Shown here one piece after another: positions 1 through 6,848 of a stretch of DNA of 25,426 nt. Source of the stretch: Wolinella sp052173415. Its GTDB lineage: Bacteria > Campylobacterota > Campylobacteria > Campylobacterales > Helicobacteraceae. Both the position numbers and the translations under genes were made by a program. Below the pieces are notes generated by a model, which searched no databases, was not told the DNA's origin, and saw nothing but the letters and a program-made list of their open reading frames with translations. Within the stretch, counting starts at the first letter, position 1, and each line of letters begins with the position of its first letter. Location of the stretch: assembly GCA_052173415.1 (NCBI GenBank), contig JBQMYQ010000026.1:1-25426 (forward strand). Reading direction: 5' to 3'.

Positions 1-49
1 CAAACGTCAAACTTACCAATACCGCCAAACCTAAAGCAATCTTTCTCAT
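1..49 (-). CDS. Sel1-like secreted protein, N-terminal fragment (cut by window edge)
   Basis: Only the first 16 codons lie in the window, reading leftwards from the ATG at 47-49. They encode a start of a signal peptide (MRKIALGLAVLVSLTF), almost the same as the N-terminus of the Sel1-like pseudogene starting at 22762 (MRKMVLGLAVLVGLM). A good ribosome binding site (AAAGGAG type) lies just upstream at about 54-60. The gene follows the 117-residue membrane protein gene by 12 bases and is probably co-transcribed with it. Assignment to the Sel1/Hcp family rests only on the paralogous N-terminus and leader, because the repeat domain lies outside the window. Confidence 0.55.
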   Translation of the reverse strand, partial: MRKIALGLAVLVSLTF

Positions 50-61
50 CTTTTCTCCTTT

Positions 62-415
62 TTAAATCATTTTCTTAAAGCATACGAAACAAACAAGAAA
101 CATCACCAGGACTATCGGTATCAATCCGATAGAAATGGGCTTCCATATAGAAATAGGCTTCCATAGATCTCTCTTTGGGTTGTTATGATGGACTACAATC
201 CCCCACACTATAAGACCAAGAACCCCAACAAGTGCAACATCATAGATAAGATTAAACATACGCTCCTGAGGAGATGGGGCTGTTCCATTGAGTATATCGA
301 CTGCTATACCACCGAGCACACCGCTAAATATGGACAAGCTAACCTGCACGAAGTCATTATTCTCCTTCTCTACACTCTCTTTGATCGTGCTCTCTTCCGT
401 GTTCTCTCTCTCCAA
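62..415 (-). CDS. small membrane protein of unknown function
   Basis: Protein of 117 residues, family not recognised. The first 20 residues are acidic (many Glu), then follow a weakly hydrophobic glycine-rich stretch (about 24-42) and two clear membrane segments (about 58-75 and 95-113) with a short basic loop HHNNPKRD between them. The start is a TTG at 413-415, chosen because AAAGGAG sits five bases upstream. The loop before the last membrane segment holds an exact hexapeptide repeat WKPISI-WKPISI, encoded by an 18-bp tandem duplication. It lies between the duplicated leader (443-530) and the Sel1-like gene start (49). No motif of the GGAATC kind occurs here. Function cannot be inferred. 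Confidence 0.5.
   Translation of the reverse strand: MERENTEESTIKESVEKENNDFVQVSLSIFSGVLGGIAVDILNGTAPSPQERMFNLIYDVALVGVLGLIVWGIVVHHNNPKRDLWKPISIWKPISIGLIPIVLVMFLVCFVCFKKMI
129..164. repeat. 18-bp tandem repeat inside the 117-residue membrane protein gene
   Basis: Units 129-146 and 147-164 differ at one base of 18 (AGAAATGGGC versus AGAAATAGGC core). The duplication is in frame and gives the doubled hexapeptide WKPISI. Confidence 0.85.
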
Positions 416-442
416 ACTTGCTCCTTTGTAAAAAATTAAATA

Positions 443-530
443 AATATTGTGCCCTCCCCCGCTTAAAAAATGATGAAAAAATGGGGAGATAAGGGCGTTT
501 GAGGGGTTTGTAAGGAGGATTTAAAGAGGG
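443..530. repeat. duplicated Sel1-gene leader, copy A
   Basis: This stretch matches 22792-22890 with gaps. Shared blocks on the plus strand are AATATTG, CTTAAAAAATGATGAAAA, ATAAGGGCGTTTGA, GGGTTT and GGATTTAA. In both places it lies just downstream of a minus-strand housekeeping gene stop and upstream of a minus-strand Sel1-type gene, so it is most simply a promoter and leader duplicated with the gene family. Read on the minus strand, both copies carry GCCC and GGGC blocks flanking a T-run, which could pair as RNA. No terminal inverted repeats or target duplications were seen. Confidence 0.7.
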
Positions 531-582
531 GGAAATATAAGAAAGAGGAGAAAATGGGAGTGAGCTTTCTATATCATTTGCT

Positions 583-1326
583 TCAGATTTCCCTCTCCTG
601 TCCTAGACGATAGAGGGCAAAATCATACTTGATCGGATCGTGGGAATCGAGACTTTTTAGAAACTCGGTTGCTTCCAAAGCGGCTTTAAGGTCATAGCTC
701 TTGCGCTTTAAGATTCCTAGCTTTTGGCACACCCTGAATGTGTGCGTATCAAGGGGCAGAATCAGCTCACTTGCGGGAATCGCCCCCGCCCAGTAGCCCA
801 AATCAAGCTCATCTTTACGCACCATCCAGCGCAAAAACATATTCCATCGCTTCAGCGGCGAACTCTTAGAGCTCGCCTCGCCGACTAAAAAGCGAAATCC
901 TGCGCTAGAGCGCGCGGAATGCTCCCAGATTCCCCGCTGTAAGGCGTGGATTCCCTCCAGTGTGCCGCCCTTTTCATACCCACTTAAAAATAGAAAACAC
1001 AACGATGGGTGCACTCTTTTTAAATGATAGAGTGTGAGAAATAGCGCGCTCACATCATGGGAATCCTGAAAGCGATAGGGCTTGAAGCGATGTGCTTTGA
1101 TTGCTTCTTCACCCTGCTTAAGAAGCGAAAAATCCAAAGAGGAGAGATAAGCAACGATCTGCTTTGCGCTCCCATAGGCAAAGAGAGCGCAAATAAGCGC
1201 ACTCCACTCATCACCCTGCGCCCTTGCGACTAGGAGCGGGTCAGGACGCGCGAGGGAGAGCTCCTCTGGGTGGTTTCGTTTGCAAAATTCGCGCTCTAGA
1301 AGTGCTTTTAGAGAGGCTCGATCCAC
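583..1326 (-). CDS. TIGR02757 / DUF2400 family protein
   Basis: Protein of 247 residues that I recognise as the DUF2400 (TIGR02757) family of unknown biochemical role, by the blocks PDPLLVARAQGDEWSALICA (about 28-47), ALFAYGSAKQI and the C-terminal LPLDTHTFRVCQKLGILKRK, which resembles the metal/DNA-contact region of helix-hairpin-helix glycosylase-like folds. The start is GTG at 1324-1326, five bases after the flgK stop at 1332; the ribosome binding site is weak, so it probably relies on coupling to flgK. Known family members are around 250 residues, so it looks complete. Being last in the flagellar transcript probably reflects position, not a flagellar function. Confidence 0.8.
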   Translation of the reverse strand: MDRASLKALLEREFCKRNHPEELSLARPDPLLVARAQGDEWSALICALFAYGSAKQIVAYLSSLDFSLLKQGEEAIKAHRFKPYRFQDSHDVSALFLTLYHLKRVHPSLCFLFLSGYEKGGTLEGIHALQRGIWEHSARSSAGFRFLVGEASSKSSPLKRWNMFLRWMVRKDELDLGYWAGAIPASELILPLDTHTFRVCQKLGILKRKSYDLKAALEATEFLKSLDSHDPIKYDFALYRLGQEREI

Positions 1327-1331
1327 TGATG

Positions 1332-3167
1332 TTATTGCTTAAGCCCGAGCAAGGTATCAAGCATTTTATCCAGCGTAGAGACGACTTTGGCATTCGCCGT
1401 ATAACCCCCTTGGAATCGAATGAGGTTTGTTAGCTCCTCATCGGTGCTCACTTCAGAAATCGATGTGTGTTCCTTTTTTACCGAGGTAAGCACCGCTTTT
1501 TTTATCTCATGATTTGTCTTGGAATCAGCCGTATCCGTCGCTACTTTGGTCGCGGTGAGCTTGAAGTAGTCCGCAGGCGTCTCATCGTAGCGATTCCCAT
1601 GATAGTCAAAGAAAGGAATCTTGTCATACTGAAGCTGCTGCATTTTGTTCGCCACGACGATATTCCCCTCCACAGCCTCGCGATAGCTGCGGATTAGCGT
1701 GGGATCCGTGCGATAGGTCGCCGCCAGATCGATATTAGACGCGCTATTCCCTTCAAAAAAGCGGTTGATTCCCAGAGCACCGGCAAAATTCGTCCCTTTA
1801 TCTTGATAGGAGAGCGTGATTCCTGATTGAGGATTCTTAGGCTCGATACTGAAAGTCTTAGTAACTTCGTTGTAAGTAACCTTAAAGTGATCATCAAAGT
1901 CATTAAGCGCGTTTTTATCACCATTATCATCGGTATTGCTGTTGAGTTGATTGACAACATCTTTAATCGTGGTCAGCGCGTTGATATGGACGGTCTTGCG
2001 CCCGATTTCCTGACCTTTGGAGTTATACATCACAAGGTCGAAGCTCCCTTTTGTAATGTTGTAATTGCTGCTTGTTAGGCTGTGATCTGAGGGCAGTTTC
2101 AAACCATTATCGCTAGTGAGCGAGGAGCGCGCGCTTTGTGCGTAGATGTTGTTTGTCGCCTCCATAAGCCCTCTAGCGAAAGAATCGAGGTTGTTGATGT
2201 ATTGTTGCAGTTTCCCGATTTTTCCATTACATGCACAGCAGGTTGGATTCCCAAGGCATGTATCAAGCAGTGCGCCAACCTTACCTTCGCGAAGATCGCG
2301 CGTAATATCTACACCCTTAAAATCCTGCCCCAAATGATGAACCGAATAGAGTCCCTGCGGATCTTTAGCGTTGTCCAACACGAGCGGGTGAAATACCGTC
2401 CCATCAACAAGAGTATATCCGCCCGCGACGGTGAGATTGTATTTCTCATCAAAGTCCGCAATCTCCGTGTGAACTTTGCTTTTCCCCGTGAGTTTATCTT
2501 TAAAAGCCTTGCCACCGATGAGTTTAGAGATGGTAAACTCAAGCTCATCGCGCTTATCGCGAAGATCGTTGGCTTTTTCATTAAAGTTTTCATGCTCATA
2601 GAGACGAATGCGTTTATTGATCTCGGCGATCTCTTTACCCATTCTATTGATCTCATCAATGGTCGTTTTCAGCTTCTCATTGGTCGTCCTTTGAAGCTGC
2701 ACAAGACGCGCGCGCGTCTCTTTGATTGTTTGAGCGAGTGTCTGAGCCTTTTGCGCTACGACGAGCTTTTGGGCTGGGTCGCCGGACTTCTGAGAGAGAG
2801 CCGTCCATGCGTCAAAATACTCTTTCATGGTGTTGTAGAGTCCGATTCCGTCCATCTCCGGAAAATAGGACGAAGCCTCGCGCAAAATGCTGTATTGATT
2901 GGAGCTAAATTGCTCCTCTGTAGCGGCTTTTTTATAACGCTGATAGACATGCTCATCGTGCAGACGCACGATACTTGAGTCATCTACTCCCTGCCCAAGA
3001 CTATATCGCCCGAAATACAATGCCTCATTCGCGGTAGCATGCACCCTCTGTCTTGAATAAAATTCATTATTTGCGTTTGCGATGTTATGTCCCGTGGTAT
3101 TGACCATTGTTTGATGAGTTTTAAGACCCGTATAGGAGGTGCTTAGCGCGGAGAATATGCTAGCCAT
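1332..3167 (-). CDS. flgK: flagellar hook-associated protein 1 (hook-filament junction)
   Basis: Protein of 611 residues forming the first junction layer between hook and filament, exported through the flagellar type III apparatus. The N-terminal rod/hook signature SYTGLKTHQTMVNTTGHNIANAN (11-33) and the C-terminal helix TNLIRFQGGYTANAKVVSTLDKMLDTLLGLKQ are diagnostic. Residues 145-215 are a long coiled region and the middle is the variable exposed domain. The ATG at 3165-3167 has a strong AGGAGG site upstream. Odd feature: a cysteine cluster C304, C310, C311 and C313 in the segment following GKVGALLD, where relatives have a short Arg/Gly-rich loop. Its upstream partners flgN and flgM support the assignment. 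Several GGAATC motifs lie inside. Confidence 0.95.
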   Translation of the reverse strand: MASIFSALSTSYTGLKTHQTMVNTTGHNIANANNEFYSRQRVHATANEALYFGRYSLGQGVDDSSIVRLHDEHVYQRYKKAATEEQFSSNQYSILREASSYFPEMDGIGLYNTMKEYFDAWTALSQKSGDPAQKLVVAQKAQTLAQTIKETRARLVQLQRTTNEKLKTTIDEINRMGKEIAEINKRIRLYEHENFNEKANDLRDKRDELEFTISKLIGGKAFKDKLTGKSKVHTEIADFDEKYNLTVAGGYTLVDGTVFHPLVLDNAKDPQGLYSVHHLGQDFKGVDITRDLREGKVGALLDTCLGNPTCCACNGKIGKLQQYINNLDSFARGLMEATNNIYAQSARSSLTSDNGLKLPSDHSLTSSNYNITKGSFDLVMYNSKGQEIGRKTVHINALTTIKDVVNQLNSNTDDNGDKNALNDFDDHFKVTYNEVTKTFSIEPKNPQSGITLSYQDKGTNFAGALGINRFFEGNSASNIDLAATYRTDPTLIRSYREAVEGNIVVANKMQQLQYDKIPFFDYHGNRYDETPADYFKLTATKVATDTADSKTNHEIKKAVLTSVKKEHTSISEVSTDEELTNLIRFQGGYTANAKVVSTLDKMLDTLLGLKQ

Positions 3168-3178
3168 TTCGCTCCTCC

Positions 3179-3610
3179 TTAGGCTTCAAGTGTCAAGAAA
3201 GAGGAGTGTGTGTGCTGTTTTTTACCGCTGTAATCTTGGGGTTGAGAGGGGAGTAGCCGCTCCAAAAGGGAATTATAAAACTCCGACACGGCTAAAACCA
3301 TGCGTGCGTAGCGACGATTCTCATCTTTGAGTTTCTCAAGCGATTCCCGCAGTTGTCCTAGCAACTCGGTAGCGTTTTCATCCAAAAGCTCAGGTAGCGC
3401 AACAGTGGGAGATTCTTTGGTAAGTTTCAAAATCTCACTATCAATGAGACTTTTTTTGTTTTCAAATGAGCCGACTAGCTCATCTTTGGCTTTTGTGCGA
3501 GAGAATATAGCCTCGTGTCTGGCCTCTTGAATATCCTCAATATCTTGCTGTGTAACCGCCAAAAGCGCCTCTAAATCCGTGATGGCGCTCTCCAAATAGT
3601 GGTGTAGCAT
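3179..3610 (-). CDS. flgN: FlgN-like chaperone for hook-associated proteins
   Basis: Protein of 143 residues, almost entirely helical with long coiled-coil character (LESAITDLEALLAVTQQDIEDIQ at 6-28, then ELLGQLRESLEKLKDENRRYARMVLAVSEFYNSLLERL at about 82-119). The last 25 residues are polar and probably disordered. Position between flgM and flgK, size and helical pattern fit FlgN, the cytoplasmic chaperone that hands FlgK and FlgL to the export gate; sequence alone would not be conclusive. The stop lies 11 bases before the flgK ATG, inside the same transcript. The start is ATG at 3608-3610. Confidence 0.7.
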   Translation of the reverse strand: MLHHYLESAITDLEALLAVTQQDIEDIQEARHEAIFSRTKAKDELVGSFENKKSLIDSEILKLTKESPTVALPELLDENATELLGQLRESLEKLKDENRRYARMVLAVSEFYNSLLERLLPSQPQDYSGKKQHTHSSFLTLEA

Positions 3611-3629
3611 ACAAACTCCTCATGTCAAG

Positions 3630-3830
3630 CTACCCACGGTTAAGCAAATTCAGTGCCATCTTTTCAGAAGTGCCCATGAGATTAAACTTATACTCACCCT
3701 TTTGAATACCCTCTTTGATAGATTGCACCTTTGATGATGAGCGAGAAGATTCTGTCTTTACGTCATTGTCACGGGCTTGAGCACCTTTTGTGACTAGCGG
3801 TGCGATTCCTGATTTTAGCGGGCTAATCAT
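3630..3830 (-). CDS. flgM: anti-sigma-28 factor
   Basis: Protein of 66 residues with a polar, disordered N-terminal half and an amphipathic C-terminal end (VQSIKEGIQKGEYKFNLMGTSEKMALNLL) of the kind that binds sigma-28 (FliA) in FlgM proteins. The length matches the short FlgM of Helicobacter. It is the first gene of the flgM-flgN-flgK transcript. The ATG at 3828-3830 is preceded by GGAGAAAG. A near-consensus sigma-28 promoter sits about 40 bases upstream, so the anti-sigma factor would be made under its own target, giving feedback. Confidence 0.85.
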   Translation of the reverse strand: MISPLKSGIAPLVTKGAQARDNDVKTESSRSSSKVQSIKEGIQKGEYKFNLMGTSEKMALNLLNRG

Positions 3831-3871
3831 CTCTTTCTCCTTTCCCTAATAATGAATTCACTCACGAGCTA

Positions 3872-3898
3872 ATATCGACCGTTTCATAAAAAGCTTGA
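3872..3898 (-). promoter_or_regulatory. sigma-28 (FliA) promoter for flgM-flgN-flgK
   Basis: On the minus strand TCAAGCTT (3891-3898) is followed by an 11-base spacer and GTCGATAT (3872-3879). Against TAAAGTTT-N11-GCCGATAA this is 12 matches of 16 with the exact spacer. It lies 42 bases upstream of the flgM start. Confidence 0.65.
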
Positions 3899-3952
3899 GC
3901 AAAAATCACAAGCCGAGCCATACGGGAATCGCACTGCTAACTGCGGAGCTTG

Positions 3953-4150
3953 TTAGCGTGAGAAATTCTTTGAAATATCATAGAGCATCTTCTCCGTCTC
4001 GGTTTTGGGACGGTAGAGATCATCGCCTTCATCAATAAAAAAGTTGATATTTGCGCCACCCACTTTAACCGTATAAGCGATGACAAAAATCATTCCATAC
4101 ACAAAAAAGAAAAAAGTTACCGAGGGAACGAGCCAATTTTTTAGATCCAT
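3953..4150 (-). CDS. small membrane protein of unknown function
   Basis: Protein of 65 residues with a single hydrophobic span (VPSVTFFFFVYGMIFVIAY, about 8-26) and a 39-residue soluble tail rich in acidic residues (IDEGDDLYRPKTETEKMLYDI). Family not recognised. ATG at 4148-4150 with AAGAGCGGAG upstream, and an extended -10 element about 30 bases upstream. It stands between the flagellar block and the divergent csd3 operon. The good promoter, start and membrane topology argue that it is real. Confidence 0.65.
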   Translation of the reverse strand: MDLKNWLVPSVTFFFFVYGMIFVIAYTVKVGGANINFFIDEGDDLYRPKTETEKMLYDISKNFSR

Positions 4151-4180
4151 TACTCCGCTCTTTTGGGTAGATTTGTTACG

Positions 4181-4189
4181 ATTATAGCA
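4181..4189 (-). promoter_or_regulatory. extended -10 promoter element for the 65-residue membrane protein
   Basis: Minus strand reads TGC-TATAAT, a perfect extended -10 (TGn-TATAAT) of the kind used in Campylobacterota, where -35 boxes are weak. It lies about 30 bases before the ATG at 4150. Confidence 0.6.
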
Positions 4190-4238
4190 CAGATGGGGGA
4201 TAATGCGGGATTTGCGCCTAAGATTACTCCAATTTCTC

Positions 4239-4247
4239 TGATATAAT
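4239..4247 (+). promoter_or_regulatory. extended -10 promoter element for csd3 operon
   Basis: Plus strand reads TGA-TATAAT, a perfect extended -10. Transcription would begin near 4254, about 44 bases before the chosen csd3 start at 4298. Confidence 0.65.
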
Positions 4248-4297
4248 CCCTGCCATATCTTACTTAGATAATGTTTATATTCTCACACGAGGCGACC

Positions 4298-5494
4298 ATG
4301 AGATTGTATCTATTGATGACGTTATGCACGAGTTTGCTCTTTGGAGCGATGTCTGAAGAGAGGACGTGGAATAAAGGAGCAACTTTTTTAACCTTCCTTG
4401 AGGAGCACGGGATTCCCGCCAGCCTCTATTATTCCCTTCCACCTGAAGACAAGGAGCTTGCTGCGGAAATTTACAGTGGAGTGCGATTTTACGTCCTTAA
4501 AGATGAAGAGAGTGGGGAATTTTTACAAGCTCTTATTCCCATTACTGAGGACGTTCAGATCCACATTTACCGGGAATCGGAGGAAAAATACGGCATCTCA
4601 ATCATTCCTATTAGCTATTTTGAGAAAAATCAATCCATCGTCCTTTCGCTAAACTCCTCGCCCTATCAGGATATTTTGGAGCTCACGGGCGATTATTCGC
4701 TCGCGGGCGAATTCGTCTCGGCGTATCGTAATAGCGTTGATTTCCGCAGAAATATTAGGAAAAATGACAAACTCGCGCTCATTTATGATCGCAAATATCG
4801 CCTAGGTAAGCCCTTTGGAATGCCCAGTATCAAGGCTTCCATGGTCGAAACTCAGGGCAAGCCAAATTTTGTATTTCTCTTTAAAGATGGTCGCTATTAC
4901 GATGAGAGCGGACGCGAGCGGGCGAATTTCCTGCTTGTTACGCCTCTGCACTACACGCGCATTTCCTCTCGATTCTCCACAGGGCGCAGGCACCCGATTT
5001 TGGGAATCGTGCGTCCGCATTTGGGCGTGGATTATGCCGCTCCTAAAGGCACGCCCATCAAGGCAGCGGGCAATGGCAGAGTGGTTTTCGCGGGAAATAA
5101 AGGAGGCTATGGCAAGACCATTATCCTCGCACATTCCGATGGATACAAAACGCTCTACGCTCATCTAAACGGCTATGCCAGAGGGATTCGCACGGGCGCA
5201 GTGGTAAAGCAGGGTGCGCTCATAGGATTTGTCGGGAATAGCGGCATTAGCACGGGGCCTCATCTACATTTGGGGCTATATAAAAATGATCGAGCCATCA
5301 ATCCGTTAAAAAGCATAAAAATTACCAGAAGCGCACTAAAAAATAGAGAAAAGCAGGAATTTTTGGAGCTTGTAGCCACTTACAAAGCCTCGCTTCAAGA
5401 GGTCATTGCAAAGGGTGAGATTCCCAGCCCAGAGCGCGATTCCCTATTCTTGGTTCAGCGGGAATCCTCCCCCACCTCATCGCTTCATGATTAG
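4298..5494 (+). CDS. csd3: M23 family peptidoglycan endopeptidase/carboxypeptidase
   Basis: Periplasmic zinc peptidase of 398 residues, closely resembling H. pylori Csd3/HdpA (Pgp3 in Campylobacter), which trims peptide cross-links and stem peptides and sets helical cell shape. A signal peptide (MRLYLLMTLCTSLLFGAMS) is followed by the two inhibitory N-terminal domains (about 25-215) and the LytM domain (about 216-345) with the metal ligands in HLGVD (His241, Asp245) and HLH (His322, His324), plus the catalytic YAHL (His289). I chose the ATG at 4298 over the one at 4271 because it gives a clean signal peptide and has GAGG upstream. It heads an operon running into the NUDIX gene, with which it overlaps by 8 bases. 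Confidence 0.93.
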   Translation: MRLYLLMTLCTSLLFGAMSEERTWNKGATFLTFLEEHGIPASLYYSLPPEDKELAAEIYSGVRFYVLKDEESGEFLQALIPITEDVQIHIYRESEEKYGISIIPISYFEKNQSIVLSLNSSPYQDILELTGDYSLAGEFVSAYRNSVDFRRNIRKNDKLALIYDRKYRLGKPFGMPSIKASMVETQGKPNFVFLFKDGRYYDESGRERANFLLVTPLHYTRISSRFSTGRRHPILGIVRPHLGVDYAAPKGTPIKAAGNGRVVFAGNKGGYGKTIILAHSDGYKTLYAHLNGYARGIRTGAVVKQGALIGFVGNSGISTGPHLHLGLYKNDRAINPLKSIKITRSALKNREKQEFLELVATYKASLQEVIAKGEIPSPERDSLFLVQRESSPTSSLHD

Positions 5495-6062
5495 TCATCT
5501 TAGGATTAGTGAATGCCACGATTCCCAGTATGTCAAGCCTAAGCGGATTTTCTACACTGAATGTGGGACAGAAAAGAGCTGGGATATTGTCGATTCCCAC
5601 GACAGCGTCAGCGTCTTGCTCTATCACAAAGAGCGGGAATCTTTCCTTGTTGTCAAGCAGTTTCGCCCCGCAGTCTATCTAAAAAATCACGACGGCTACA
5701 CCTACGAGCTATGCGCGGGAATCGTAGATAAAGAGGGGAAGAGCCTCGCTCAGATCGCCAGTGAGGAGATTTTAGAAGAGTGTGGCTACAAGGTCGCTCC
5801 CTGTGCGCTCAGACCCGTAACGACCTTTTTCTCCTCTGTGGGAATCGCAGGCAGTCGCCAAAGCCTCTTTTATGCGCAAATTGACCAAAACATGCGCGAG
5901 AACGAGGGCGGGGGCATTGATAGCGAGCAGATCGAGCTTGTTTATGTCCCACTAGATGAGGCGCGAGCATTTATGTTTGATGAGAGCAAATCCAAAACTC
6001 CAGGACTACTTTTTGCCTTTATCTGGTTCTTTGAGCGAAAATTCAGAGACAAAACATTATAA
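5487..6062 (+). CDS. NUDIX hydrolase, NUDT14/UDP-sugar or ADP-ribose diphosphatase type
   Basis: Cytoplasmic hydrolase of 191 residues. The NUDIX box spans 78-101 (GIVDKEGKSLAQIASEEILE then ECGY); the usual Arg of REuxEExGu is Glu93, while the catalytic glutamates E94, E97 and E98 are kept. The preceding YTYELCAG and following ECGY resemble NUDT14, the nucleoside-diphosphosugar hydrolase, more than ADP-ribose pyrophosphatases. The start at 5487 overlaps the csd3 stop (ATGATTAG), suggesting translational coupling; an upstream extension to 5406 would overlap csd3 more and adds Pro-rich low-quality sequence. Gene order csd3-NUDIX-pgbA-glcD is as in H. pylori HP0506-HP0509. A sugar-nucleotide substrate would fit the envelope context, but that is inference. 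Confidence 0.85.
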   Translation: MISHLRISECHDSQYVKPKRIFYTECGTEKSWDIVDSHDSVSVLLYHKERESFLVVKQFRPAVYLKNHDGYTYELCAGIVDKEGKSLAQIASEEILEECGYKVAPCALRPVTTFFSSVGIAGSRQSLFYAQIDQNMRENEGGGIDSEQIELVYVPLDEARAFMFDESKSKTPGLLFAFIWFFERKFRDKTL

Positions 6063-6095
6063 AATACCCCACCTACTATTTTGCAAGGAGTTTTT

Positions 6096-6830
6096 GTGAT
6101 TTTGCGTGCGTTAATATTCCTCTCTTTGGCTCTCTCGCTGCTTCAAGCCTCAAGCTTTGGAGAGCGTCTCACCCTCCCGATTCTTGAAGTTTCCGCACAG
6201 GAGAAACACACCGCTTATATTCCTGCTTTGGATTTGAAAGTCGGCGAGAGCGGAGAAATCCTGCGCGAGCTCGCGGGGGGGCATTCTGTGATTATCGCGC
6301 GCGCGCAGGTGGTGGAGATTAAAGCGGGGCGCGCCAAAATCACATTTGAAAAGCTTGATTCGCTCGCGCAAAATTACTTCCCCGAGCCCGAGCTCACGCC
6401 GCAAAAAGAGGACAAAACGCTTTGGCGCACCTTTTATGACCGCGCCCTTTTGATTGCGCCTAGTCAAGAGCTCTATTTTCAGGTGCGCGATTCCTATCCG
6501 CAGATCAAATGGCAGCATCCCGATCTGTTTATCTCTTACCTGCTTGAGGAGAGGGAGCATGCTCCAAGTCGTGAGGACTTTCGCCATATTTGTGATGCCT
6601 ACAATATAGGAATCCTCTACATCATCGCAAGCGGCAGAGGAGAGGCGCGCGATTGTCAAACTTTTTCCTTGCTTAGGCAAGATCCTATCGCAAAAGACGC
6701 CCCCAAAGAGGAGCAGATTCGCCCCTTTTTCTCGCGTCTGGGTAATGTCGAGCAGAGTTGGTTTAATACGGTTTTTGGCGGATCGGAAGTGAAGGATTAT
6801 TATCTTTATTATGACAAGCTATTAAAATAG
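6096..6830 (+). CDS. PgbA-like secreted protein (PgbA N-terminal domain only)
   Basis: Exported protein of 244 residues with a signal peptide (ILRALIFLSLALSLLQASSFG). It resembles the N-terminal domain of H. pylori PgbA (plasminogen-binding protein, HP0508), including a beta-rich early region (residues about 20-90) and an alpha/beta second half. It holds the same slot before glcD. H. pylori PgbA is about twice as long because of a highly charged C-terminal region that is absent here. The protein ends in Lys (YYDKLLK), and lysine residues matter for plasminogen binding, but binding cannot be claimed. The start is GTG at 6096, with AAGGAG five bases upstream; the TTG at 6081 lies before that site and is rejected. 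Confidence 0.75.
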   Translation: MILRALIFLSLALSLLQASSFGERLTLPILEVSAQEKHTAYIPALDLKVGESGEILRELAGGHSVIIARAQVVEIKAGRAKITFEKLDSLAQNYFPEPELTPQKEDKTLWRTFYDRALLIAPSQELYFQVRDSYPQIKWQHPDLFISYLLEEREHAPSREDFRHICDAYNIGILYIIASGRGEARDCQTFSLLRQDPIAKDAPKEEQIRPFFSRLGNVEQSWFNTVFGGSEVKDYYLYYDKLLK

Positions 6831-6848
6831 CCACACAAGGAGTTTTTG

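Noticed and set aside
443..530. The duplicated leader as a MITE or IS remnant
   Set aside because: No terminal inverted repeats, no target-site duplication and no transposase fragment; both copies keep the same position relative to Sel1-type genes.
2136..2978. Long open frame (280 codons) on the plus strand
   Set aside because: It lies wholly antisense to flgK, which has clear family signatures at both ends; no ribosome binding site or recognisable motif.
3899..3952. A sigma-54 promoter for the flagellar block
   Set aside because: GG and GC elements are present upstream of flgM, but with 12 or more bases between them, not 10; the sigma-28 site fits better.
4271..4297. Upstream ATG of csd3 at 4271
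   Set aside because: It would put seven extra polar residues before the signal peptide and has no ribosome binding site; 4298 is better.
5406..5486. Longer start for the NUDIX gene
   Set aside because: The extension overlaps csd3 by 89 bases and adds a Pro-rich stretch unlike the family; ATG 5487 gives the usual overlap-coupled start.
6150..6680. Minus-strand open frame of 176 codons
   Set aside because: Antisense to the PgbA-like gene, which has signal peptide, start site and synteny.
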